Shown here in pieces: positions 43,029 to 52,092 of a DNA stretch of 64,000 bases. The stretch is from Nothopassalora personata (taxonomy: Eukaryota > Ascomycota > Dothideomycetes > Mycosphaerellales > Mycosphaerellaceae). The position numbers were made by a program, and so were the translations under genes. The stretch covers positions 4,712,001 through 4,776,000 of the forward strand of contig CM066291.1 of assembly GCA_033816765.1 (NCBI GenBank). Reading direction: 5' to 3'. Positions within the stretch are counted from its first letter, which is position 1, and each line of letters begins with the position of its first letter. The notes below the pieces were generated by a model, which saw only the letters and a program-made list of their open reading frames with translations, was not told the DNA's origin and did not search any database.

Positions 43029-43768
43029 CTAGTACTAACACTTACTTGTTTTATAAATGGCGTTCGCATTATTCAACTATCTAGCCCGTTCGATTAATGC
43101 TAATATAGCTACCTATTCCCTCGCTAGTTTCGTAGTATACGTTAACGTAGTACGACGGGCGCGAGTCGCGGTTATTAACGTTACTATTACGGTCTCTATT
43201 AGAAGGATCCTTTCAATCTTCATAAACTGTCGCTAGTAGGCCCTAGGATTACCTAACATCTTATATATTAAGCTAAATAATAGGGTGAGCTATTGTACTA
43301 CTATAAGACTACCTTAGCTTATAGCGACTAACTACGCTACCTATAATGCCCGGACTTACTACTTTAGAACCTAAGGACAGGTTTGTAATAGGGGAGGATA
43401 TATTAACGACTAATAGGTTATGTTAACCTTAGGTTTAGAGGGGGTCCCTTAGGTCTAACTTGCCCTAATTTTATTTAGGTTTAATTAGACATTTAGGTAA
43501 GCTAGTAGGACCTAGTATAGCTATTAAGATATATACTACGCAGTTAAGTATTATAAGCGTAGTATTAAAGAAAAGAATTCAATTTATACCTCTCGAGTAG
43601 AGGGTATAGGGGACTAAGTCCGCTAATCCTCTTATTTATCTAGCTACTACGCTACTTGTTATGTAACCTAATTTCACGGTCCCGGGACCGGCAAATACCC
43701 CTGCTTACATAAGCGCCGCTCTATACTATTACAACTCGGACAGGCCTACATAGGGTGGTTAGTAGACA
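43029..43768 (+). mobile_element. Truncated direct copy of the gypsy-3 3' end
   Basis: 43029-43400 repeats 41245-41623, ending in the same polypurine tract, and is followed by LTR D (43401-43768, 368 bp) with a palindrome at 43671-43696. The remainder of this second element is absent. Confidence 0.8.
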
Positions 43769-44298
43769 TTACTACTAAGTATAGAGGGTATCTAGTCGGC
43801 TAAGAAGGTCGTTAATATATATTTAGGGAATAGTCCTCTTAAAGTAGGATTTTAGGGAACGTTTACGAGTTATAAAGTCCTCGTATTCTTTCTTCTAATC
43901 CCTATATATCGTATACCGGAGGTTGTACGATATACTAATTCTACTAAACAAGGTCTATATAGCTATATTATCGTCTTTAGTAGGAGGGTTAGGTAGAGGG
44001 CCTATAACCGGTTCCTAAGGTTTAGGTAATAGATCGAGATCTATTTCCTAGGTTGTCGTACCGTCCTATAACTTCCCTTCTATATACTTCTATAAGTCTA
44101 TTCTAACTACTTTAGCCTAAGTCTAAAGGTAGAAGTTATTAAATATAGAGGAATTATAGTAGTTTAGTTCCTTTATTATCGTAGCGGACGGGTAGTCCTA
44201 AAGGTATTGCCTAAGATCTATTATATACCTCGATTAGGTCTAATAGATATATATAATTCCGAATAGAGACCCTAAGTTACTTAACTTAGGCTTATAAC
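43769..44298 (-). pseudogene. Copia gag remnant
   Basis: On the minus strand, from near the right LTR inward, segments such as YRDQKKEYEDFITRKRSLKS and YINDLLS-LDTLYT resemble copia gag (UBN2-type) sequence, with TAG interruptions. It is cut at the border with LTR D. It supports the minus-strand orientation of the outer element. Confidence 0.55.
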
Positions 44299-44503
44299 TA
44301 TATAACTAGTAGAGATAGAAGTTTAGAACTAGGGTATTAAGTCTAGAAATTAGGGTATAAAAAAGTCTTCTTTTAATAAGAAGCCCTTAATCCCTATAAT
44401 TTAGGTACCTAATCTTATTTCCTAAAGACAAGTAATTACTATACTTAATTAGGTTATTTTACCCTTAAAACCTACTATCTATGCATTATCCTAGCGCTTT
44501 ACA
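44299..44503 (-). repeat. Copia LTR, right copy (5' LTR in element orientation)
   Basis: 205 bp, from TATATAACTAG (TGTGAAACTAG in the left copy) to GCTTTACA, followed by the target duplication TGTTC at 44504-44508. It lacks the 43-bp segment found in the left copy. Confidence 0.85.
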
Positions 44504-45041
44504 TGTTCTCTTACCTAACGACACATATCTTATCGCAAGATCAGATAGTGCCTTGTGCCTAGGTTGATAGCCGAGGAAAGCTCCGAGATCGGAGCACCGG
44601 GAGCCAAGTCCAGTCTCAACGGTGCGTGTGCGATCGGTTGAAGCCGTACACCTGAAAATCTCTTCCCCTACGCGTTGCAACAGATGTGTTGGTGGAAGAG
44701 AAGGTTTCACGTTTGAATTTTTCTCGAATGGGGGGATGGTCGCTCGGGTCGTAGGCAATTTTGTTCGTGCAACTTTGCAGTAGCGGGATAATGTTTATGT
44801 GGATCTGCGTAACCCCGGCATGTTTCTGCACAAGAATGCTTGGCTAGAGGACAGAACGTTCAACGAACATTCCAAGGATTTTCCCTCACAGGATCTTTCT
44901 TTTGCTGGTTCTAGTGTGCTAGCGCTGTGGAAGTTCTTCGTGGTGTCTTGACTAATGCCGAAACGGGAAGGCTTCGAGAAGAATGCTTCGCGCGCTTATG
45001 TTTGGCCAACGCGGGCTATGGAGCACCTTATGGAGCCCACT

Positions 45042-45141
45042 ACGAAATTCGCGCGTTGGTGATGTAAGCAGATGAGATCTTGCGAGATGGGACGAAATTC
45101 GCGCGTCGGTGATGTAAGCAGATGAGATCTTGTGAGATGGG
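45042..45141 (+). repeat. 50-bp tandem duplication
   Basis: 45042-45091 and 45092-45141 match at all but two positions (both T/C changes). The unit starts ACGAAATTCGCGCG. Recent by its high identity. Confidence 0.9.
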
Positions 45142-45372
45142 AACCCACTTTGTGTGCGTTGTATGTACGTGGCGGGCGTGCTAAGTTGACGGGCACCTGT
45201 TCGCTTGGTTTCGATTAGGGTGCGGACTCTTCTCTTACGGCACAAGATGACCTGCCCAAAAAAGTATAGCGCTGACCGTCATTTGTGATAGCAGCTTATA
45301 CTCTACAGTAACCTACAGGGCCCTGTGCTGCTTAATTAGGCAAGCCGATAGCTCAGAGGGGTCCCCAGAGAA

Positions 45373-45412
45373 CACGTGCGATATTCTCTGCGATTATTTA
45401 TGATCGCACGTG
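45373..45412 (+). promoter_or_regulatory. Inverted repeat with CACGTG at both ends
   Basis: CACGTGCGAT (45373-45382) and ATCGCACGTG (45403-45412) form a perfect 10-bp inverted repeat with a 20-bp centre; both outer ends are E-boxes (CACGTG). Could be a bHLH-factor site or simply a hairpin; no adjacent gene makes the target clear. Confidence 0.4.
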
Positions 45413-47176
45413 AGGCTTTTGTGACTGTCATCAACAATTTATGTCGTCATTGAAGCTGCTCTCGTTTCGAGGACTGGATGCCTGGATTTGTTTGTTGTCA
45501 TCGCATGCAATGCACGTGCTTTGGAACATTCCTCTGAGACGCTCCCGGTCCAGTGGAACGGTTGCTTTGTTGTCAATAATTGTGACATGTGGCGATACGC
45601 CAGGGGGGGCTCGTACACTACGAGGATGCTTCCAAAGCTTCTGAGATTATTCGGTGCTAGAGCAGCTCAAGCAGCACTGCAGCAGCCTTGCGCAACAGAA
45701 TCCAAGCTTGTACTGGTTCTAATGCGCGCTAGCGGGGAGGCGGCGGGAAGCTCGCTGCGTCTCTGGTCTCTGTCCCCTCTTCTCACGCGACCTTGCTGTC
45801 GACGTTCGACCGCACCCGATGACCGGCGATCGACGATGCGATCCGTCAGGCGGGGCATGTAATCGACTCGCTGGCGTGCCCGACAAAGAAGGCCGTGCCG
45901 GTCAAAGGCGGAGGTGTGCCCGGGGTATGATGCGTGGCTGCCGATTGCGGCTGGGGCTCCTCGTTCATGGGCAAGGTGAGACGTAGCGGGAAGGCAGAGT
46001 ACAGGAAGTGATGAGTTCGAGAAGGAATGTGGAAGGGTCGCAGCTTGCGAACCGCCAGGGGGGCAGCTTGAGCTGTGTTGCAGCCAGTAGCAGGCTGACA
46101 GGTGGGGTGTGGTGGCTTGGGTGGAAAGCGGCAAGCAACCACTAACCGGACGATGCTCTTGCTGGCGTGCATATGCCTGGTCTTTCAAACTGCTTGTGGC
46201 CTGGCTTTGTTCTTAGCGTCTTCGATGAGAGCTAGTGCGACGCCTAACGAGCAGTGCTCACGGCGTGGAAGGTGAGGTGATTGGCTAAGGAATACTGCTC
46301 GAAGGGGCGCTGAGTGATGTCCATCTGTCCTTCGACCTTCGCCGTGTCTGTGCCTGTAGAGGATGTGCCCATAGAGCTACGAACAGTACGTACGATTAGT
46401 CTTGGAGCCGATAAGAGCAATCTACCTACCAGCATGAACCTCAGCATTGCGGAAGATCCTTGAGTTGCACACGGTCGTCACGGCAGTGACTGCTCCAAGT
46501 AGTCTGACACACCATTGCCGCTCACTCAGATTCCCTGCAACGGGGTGGCTCTAGTGTCCCCGAAGAAGAACCTCCGCGCGCAGAAGCACGCCGACCACAC
46601 GCGCGCTTTGCACAGAGCCGCAGCCCGCAGCATACCACTGCCATTTCGAACGTCTTTTCGACAATCTCACACAGCGACGATCCAGCACGAGGACGTACCA
46701 GTTCGATCAAGCCGGGCCTCGCGAAGCCTCTCTCCCACTAAACAACTCGGGGATACCTGGATCCACCGACGACAGAACTAGGGCCCTGTCGCAGCCCTTC
46801 GTTTCGAAGTGCTCGGTCACTGAACGTTTTGCAGCCAAGGTGCACATAACGCAAACACAACATCCGTTGGCGGCGCACGACCACTGTACCACATAGCGAA
46901 GCAGCGTTCCAACCTTCGTGTAACCTATCAACAACGCTGTGTGAGACAGAGCCCGGACCTGCATCCCAATCAGACAAGCTGCCCACCAACAACGCCAGAG
47001 ATCGCTGCACACGACGACGAGAACCTCCCACCACCACACACCAGCGAAACATACAGCAACAACCCCGAGACTGCAGAGTCTCACGCTGCAAACTGGCGTC
47101 GATACAGCTGCCGCCAAGGCAAGATCTGTGTTCGGCCTACACTGGAACCAAGAGTAGGGCCTTCTTTCGCAGAGTT

Positions 47177-48394
47177 ATGGTGGTGCGGAAAAGGGCTTCT
47201 TCAGATTTCACCAACTCCTCCACCTCTTCCGGCAGCACGGCATCGTCCCTCAAACCACCTTCCGCCTTTGGAGACGAGCCATACAGCGCCGACGACGAGG
47301 AGGACGCCATGTCCACCGACGACGTCGTGCCCCCACGGCCATTGTCCGTCGCAATACCGTCCGTGGGGGCACATGGGCCCTACTGCCCGCGGCGGCCAAA
47401 TCTACGAGAAATACTTGCCAACACATCACCACCGCCTTGGACATTAGCAGCGTTCATGGCATACTTGTCGAATAATCACTGCTTGGAAACACTGGAATTC
47501 ACTATGGATGCCGGCCGATACAAGAAACACTACGCAAAGATGCTGTCACGGGCACAAGAAGGAGACATGCCGCCGCTCAAGGACAGGGAATACGTTCAGG
47601 CACTGTGGCAGCGGTTGGTGGAGGCTTACATACAGCCCAACAGCTCAAGAGAAGTCAATCTACCCTCTGACGTTCGAGATCCGATCATCAACCTCAGGCC
47701 TGGCGAACTTCCTCCTGCGCCTGAGAAGCTCGATCCTGCTGTCGCCAAGATCTACGAGCTCATGGAAGAGTCCGTCTTGGTCCCCTTTTTGAACAGCGTC
47801 TATCCACAAACCGCCCACCCAACGACGACGGCTGCCTTCCCGATGGGTGCATACGATACTTCCGACGACGGCCTACAAGCCGTATCGCGGACCCACGATA
47901 GCATGTATGCCCGACGATCGAGACATGGGCGCAGCTCGCCGCCACCGCAATCAGCGGTTCATGCTCACGCATATTCTTATTCATCACCTTCTTCGCGACA
48001 CCGGCGATCAGCCCCTCTGCCTCTCACAGCTCCGCCACAAAAGTCGCGCTTCAGCGGGAGGCTGACGCAGTCGACATCTTCACCTGGGGCACCCCTGTCC
48101 AGCTCAACTATTGATGAGACAGTTGCGACAGGATCGGACGCCACGTTGTCCGCGTCCGGATCTGGTGGTGCTGGGATGACGACCGACGATAGCGGCAGCA
48201 CTAGCAGCCCTACGAACGAAGGCCCAATGACGCCGCCAATGAGTCCGCCTGGCAGTGACGTGACAAGTCCCAAGCGTGATTCCGGCATGTGGAAGAAGCT
48301 CGGGAGGCTAAGCGGGGTGAAAGTCGGCAAGAAGAAGAGCCAAGGCGCTCTCTCGAGCGACGTGTCCAGCCATTCGACTCAGCGAAGCGTGTGA
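47177..48394 (+). CDS. RGS-domain protein (regulator of G-protein signalling)
   Basis: A 405-residue, intronless protein. After a Ser/Thr/Asp-rich N-terminus, PNLREILANTSPPPWTLAAF and MAYLSNNHCLETLEFTMDAG (about residues 73-112) give the opening helices of an RGS domain, which continues to about residue 215 with LVEAYIQPNSSREVNLPSDV and YELMEESVLVPFLNSVYP. RGS proteins speed GTP hydrolysis by G-alpha subunits and so dampen signalling. The long Ser/Pro-rich tail ends in a basic KKLGRLSGVKVGKKKSQGA segment that could bind membrane. This layout (RGS near the N-terminus, no DEP domain) differs from FlbA/Sst2 and fits the smaller fungal RGS group. A start at 47177 is favoured; a downstream Met at residue 45 lies before the domain too. 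Confidence 0.82.
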   Translation: MVVRKRASSDFTNSSTSSGSTASSLKPPSAFGDEPYSADDEEDAMSTDDVVPPRPLSVAIPSVGAHGPYCPRRPNLREILANTSPPPWTLAAFMAYLSNNHCLETLEFTMDAGRYKKHYAKMLSRAQEGDMPPLKDREYVQALWQRLVEAYIQPNSSREVNLPSDVRDPIINLRPGELPPAPEKLDPAVAKIYELMEESVLVPFLNSVYPQTAHPTTTAAFPMGAYDTSDDGLQAVSRTHDSMYARRSRHGRSSPPPQSAVHAHAYSYSSPSSRHRRSAPLPLTAPPQKSRFSGRLTQSTSSPGAPLSSSTIDETVATGSDATLSASGSGGAGMTTDDSGSTSSPTNEGPMTPPMSPPGSDVTSPKRDSGMWKKLGRLSGVKVGKKKSQGALSSDVSSHSTQRSV

Positions 48395-50243
48395 CGGTCG
48401 TAACGATGAGGAATGGTATTCTTCCCGCGGCTCAACAGTAGCATCTTCACAAAGTTTCCCACCCAACTTTGTGGTGTGCGATTCACGACATAGTTTTCTA
48501 CATCGAACTTACATTTGCTCGGCGCACGCCGATCGTTCGGCCTCACAACCCGAATTTCAGCAGCAGCAGCTCTGGGGAGCTGCGCTTGAGTTGCGTCCAC
48601 AATTAGCGTTTTTTTCTGCTTCTGGCTACCTTGTGGCAGAATAGACCTGTGGCGTGTTCATGGAGCAACAACAAACATTTTGGGACGGGTGGAGTGGATG
48701 GAACGGCGTGCGTCGCCATTGTGACGGCTAACGACGTGAGAGCCTCAAACTGAAATGAGGATGATGAACGGAACGTATGATTTGAAGGCTTCATATTTCT
48801 GATTCTGAGAGATGTGTACATATAGCATGGAAGACGGAAGCGACCGTCCAAGCCAACCCAACGAAGAACGAGATACCCTCCTCAACCTGCGGACTTGAAC
48901 ATTTCTTTCTTCGTTTGTCGGCCAGTCTTCGGCTCGCTCTGCTGTCAATTCACTACAAGCATATGCATTAGCACGGTAATGTTTTCCGATGGTGCTGGTG
49001 CTCTCTTCCGAGGGCCTATCTTAATTCTTCCAACACCATTGGGTGTTCCGTCCAGATTGAGTTTAGACATCTGGCCTGACCATCAGATTAAATACATCAT
49101 GCCATGTGGAAGATGCTCAGAAACCGCCTTATGCCGAAGTATGGACGCATTTGGTAGTAATGTGGGTAGGGAAGTTACAACCCTAGGCATAGTTTATATA
49201 TCCACTGTCTTCTGTCGATTCCTAATTAAGCAGGATGTATCTACTAATAAGCGTGTACTACCTCGTGTAGCCTGCCTTGTTTATAAAGTACTTCCGTCGC
49301 TCCCTTCTTAAAGTTCGTTAAACTACGTCCGTCCCCTACGTATTTAGACGCGTGTATATAAGATCCTTAAAAAGATATAGAGGCGAACAACACCTCTAAT
49401 TTTGAATAAAAAGCTAAAGCGTAGGTACAGGTAATGTATAAACTATGCCTAGGGTTGTACGACGAGTAAACTCGGCGATTGGAAGTCGTCTGATCGCGTT
49501 GCTTGATAATGCGACGGCGCTTGGCATGCTCAAGTACATACCCTTTCGGCGCGTTACTCCGCTATGGCTTGGCAGTGAAGGGGCCAGGAGACCTCAACTT
49601 CCTGGACATGGCTGCGAAGTGATGCCTGCGGAATTGCGAACGATCCTGACGAAGGTGGAGCATACAGACTCTTTAAGTCGAGAAGCTTTGCAGCCAGCTA
49701 TCGGATCATGCACACTTCATTATCTGGCGTGATGTATGCAATTGCAAGACGCGGCTCCGAGAGTGACTTATAGATTTCGCAGGCATCGGGTAATGCGTTC
49801 CTTACCGGCCGTAGCAGCAGGAGCGTCAGGAGGTGAGGCGGTGGAAGTGCCGTAAGGTCAAATCGACGATGGAAATGACTTACGACGTCGAAACATATCC
49901 CTCCAGACCGGAGGTCGCACGTGTTGTTGCTGGAATGGAAGCGTCATTAAGGTTCGCTACCGGTAGAGGCAGAGATGATCATTCGGCCGCTTAGAATATA
50001 TGACGGAGATGGGAGATCTGCAGGATCGTCCAATGGCTGAGAGCTTGCAGGACATGGGCGTGCTATCGTACCTGACCGGGACGTGGTGCGAGGAGTGCCG
50101 ACTTCAGGTATTGCTGTGGGTATGATGCTATGCTGCGAGAGATCGTAGCTGCACATGAGGATTGATGCTGGCATTGATGTTGTATCGAGGTCTGGAACCT
50201 GGTTAAAAGACGAATCTGGAGCATACGAGGTGGACTGACAGCA
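48395..50243. other. Intergenic region with a small RIP-like remnant
   Basis: No gene is supported. From about 49180 to 49460 the sequence turns AT rich with CTTAATTAAG, ACTACG and TAAGCG words and few CpA/TpG, like the RIP block, so a small transposon relic is likely. The rest is ordinary composition; the last few hundred bases should contain the promoter of the gene at 50244. Confidence 0.45.
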
Positions 50244-51363
50244 ATGGCAACGATAGCGCCTCGAAGGCAGCAAGACGCTGGGGCGAAGAAGCCGGTGGTG
50301 AACTTCTCCCGGTTGAGAAGGGCCACTGGAGGTAGTCGCAAGGATGAGAAAGAAGTGATTGTTCAAGAGGACAGGGAAGATGGATCGGATTTGGAAGAAC
50401 TCATCAAGGCGTCCTACAACGACGACCGGAATGTGCATTGCATACAGGCGTTTTACAAGTCGAACGACGAAGCTCTACCAGACGAACCGCGATTCTCCAC
50501 GGCTTCCCTCAGCACGATCGCCTCAGTGGCAGAGCTACAAGACACCTCCCGCCGCGACAGCCAGACCCTCCCAGACGAGCCCGTCTTCTTCGAAGAAGAC
50601 TGCCCCCCATCAACCCTCATAGGTGCGTAACTGAAGTTCGCAAGCCGTCGAACAGTAACCTGGACCCTAGACGGGCGTTCGAGAGACATGCATTGCACGA
50701 CGCGCCTCTCTCCCTGTGCACACCACTTTCTGAGACACTACCACGTGCTTGGCGAGTATAATGCTAATACCCTTCTGTTCGGCAGCAGAGCTCTCCGACA
50801 CTTCCAACGACTCACGCATCGAAACCGGCTCCATCAGCGAGCTCCCAGACACTCCAAGCACAGCAAGTTCCACTTCAACGCATTTCCGCTGGCAAGACCG
50901 ACAAGAAACACCAAATACCAAACCCACCAAACCCGCCCCAAGCCCGACCCCGCCTCTCAAATCGATTCTCCGCAAACCTCCCACCCACAACCGCACCAAC
51001 ACCTCTGCCTCATCGGACACGATCTCCCCGCCCTCGAGCTCTTCCTCAACCACCACCACCCCCCTCAAATCGATCCTCAAGCAAACCACAGTAGAACAGT
51101 ACAGCGAAGCCGGCGAAGACGAGGGGAGCCATCACACCGTTTCTGAGGGCAGCACGTCCCGGAACGGGAGCGTTCACAGTAGCGGGAAGTGGAGCAGTAG
51201 CGATTTCGACACGAGTCAGCTGTCGGAGAAAGAGCTGAAGAAGCTGGAGAAAAAGGGGATCAATCCTGCCCTGTACCTGGAGATGAAGGCGGCCAAGGGC
51301 GGCAAGAAGTCGGGACCTTTTAGAGGTCTGGGCAGTCTGACGGGAAACGCGTATGTGAGTTGA
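50244..51363 (+). CDS. Low-complexity protein with two SILK-like motifs (2 exons)
   Basis: Exons 50244-50622 and 50786-51363 give 318 residues. The 163-bp intron starts GTGCGT, has a GCTAAT branch word and ends GGCAG; splicing joins STLI to AELSDTSNDS without a frame change. The protein is rich in Ser/Thr/Pro with repeated LPDEPxF and LPDTP words. Two copies of a motif, PPLKSILRKPP and TPLKSILKQTT (about residues 215 and 250), match the SILK pattern ([GS]IL[RK]) used by several protein phosphatase 1 regulators. A Lys/Glu helix (SEKELKKLEKKGINPALYLEMK) is near the C-terminus. No family is recognised; a PP1-linked role is an inference from the motif only. Confidence 0.65.
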
Positions 51364-51900
51364 GGAGGGATGGGGAAACGAGGTAGTGAGGGACGTGGGA
51401 GACGGGGACCCAATGACACGAAAGAGGTTGCCCGTTGGCGCTCCAAACAGAAAAGAGACACGACGGAGATCTTGGTCTGCTGTGAATGTTTTTCCGAGCA
51501 CCTGCGACGCAGTGAATGTAGTAGTTACAGAGTCGCCCAATGGCTGCAAGAGGCATCTCCTACGTCAGTAGAGGCCATGGGGGCTTACTTGCCTATCTAG
51601 CGCGATCTTGGAGAGAAGGATGAGATTAGGACCCCAGTAAAAGCGAATCCGACAGCATATTGACGCTCCTCCATCTACGGGCGACCTTCCTCGCGATGCG
51701 AAAGTGGCAAAGACGGTTGACGGAACATTTGGCTTGGATGACACCACGAATTGGGAAAAGGGATCTTGAGATTTTCATGTCAACAATAACAACAACAACA
51801 TGCAAATAGTGAGGAAATATGCATCATGATCCATGACTTATGCTTAGTTCTATGAAGCCGAAGCTGGGCCGTGCTAGTCATACAAGTGGCTATTATTGCC

Positions 51901-51978
<78 letters not shown>

Positions 51979-52092
51979 GACCTCTGCCCGAAGAGCCAAG
52001 ATGCCCGCCCGTATCTACTAACCGTACAAGTCGTCATGTCGTAAAGATGCTTCTTCGCAACGCAAGCATGCGATGCTCGCAACTCGCAGACC
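51364..52092. other. Convergent intergenic region with a long TCA microsatellite
   Basis: Between the convergent ends of the previous gene and the dynamin-like gene. It contains (TCA)26 at 51901-51978. No RNA gene or coding frame is supported. Confidence 0.6.
51901..51978 (+). repeat. (TCA)26 microsatellite
   Basis: Twenty-six perfect TCA units. It lies about 115 bp past the dynamin-like stop codon, so it is probably in a 3' UTR or between genes. A minus-strand frame reading poly-Asp runs through it but is an artefact of the repeat. Confidence 0.95.

Larger units (their letters stand above)
25138..44503 (-). mobile_element. Outer Ty1/copia LTR retrotransposon, RIP-mutated and filled with nested elements
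   Basis: The outer borders are two direct LTRs (25138-25385 and 44299-44503) flanked by the same 5 bp, TGTTC, at 25133-25137 and 44504-44508. This shows a single original insertion event that now spans 19.4 kb. The minus strand is the coding strand. Next to the left LTR the minus strand reads a purine-rich AAGGGGG tract (polypurine tract). Inside the right LTR it reads TAGTTATAAGCC, which fits a primer-binding site starting TGG before RIP. Copia gag lies next to the right LTR and RNase H near the left. Between them sit gypsy-type elements. CpA and TpG are almost absent while CpG remains, the RIP pattern; most stops are TAG, as expected from CAG and TGG codons. No part is coding-competent. Confidence 0.85.
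44509..47176. other. Intergenic region right of the transposon block
   Basis: Normal composition returns at about 44510. There is no gene I can support: several small frames occur but lack motifs. Notable items are an exact-length 50-bp tandem duplication at 45042-45141 and a CACGTG-ended inverted repeat at 45373-45412. From about 46900 the sequence is CA/CCACC rich, probably the promoter and leader of the RGS gene. Confidence 0.45.

Noticed and set aside
25138..44503. Starship or other giant cargo-carrying element
   Set aside because: No tyrosine-recombinase (DUF3435-type) captain frame or intact cargo genes are visible; LTRs, target duplication and pol fragments explain the block.
45667..46188. 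173-codon minus-strand frame right of the transposon block
   Set aside because: Composition is low complexity with no motif; overlapping frames on both strands are equally open.
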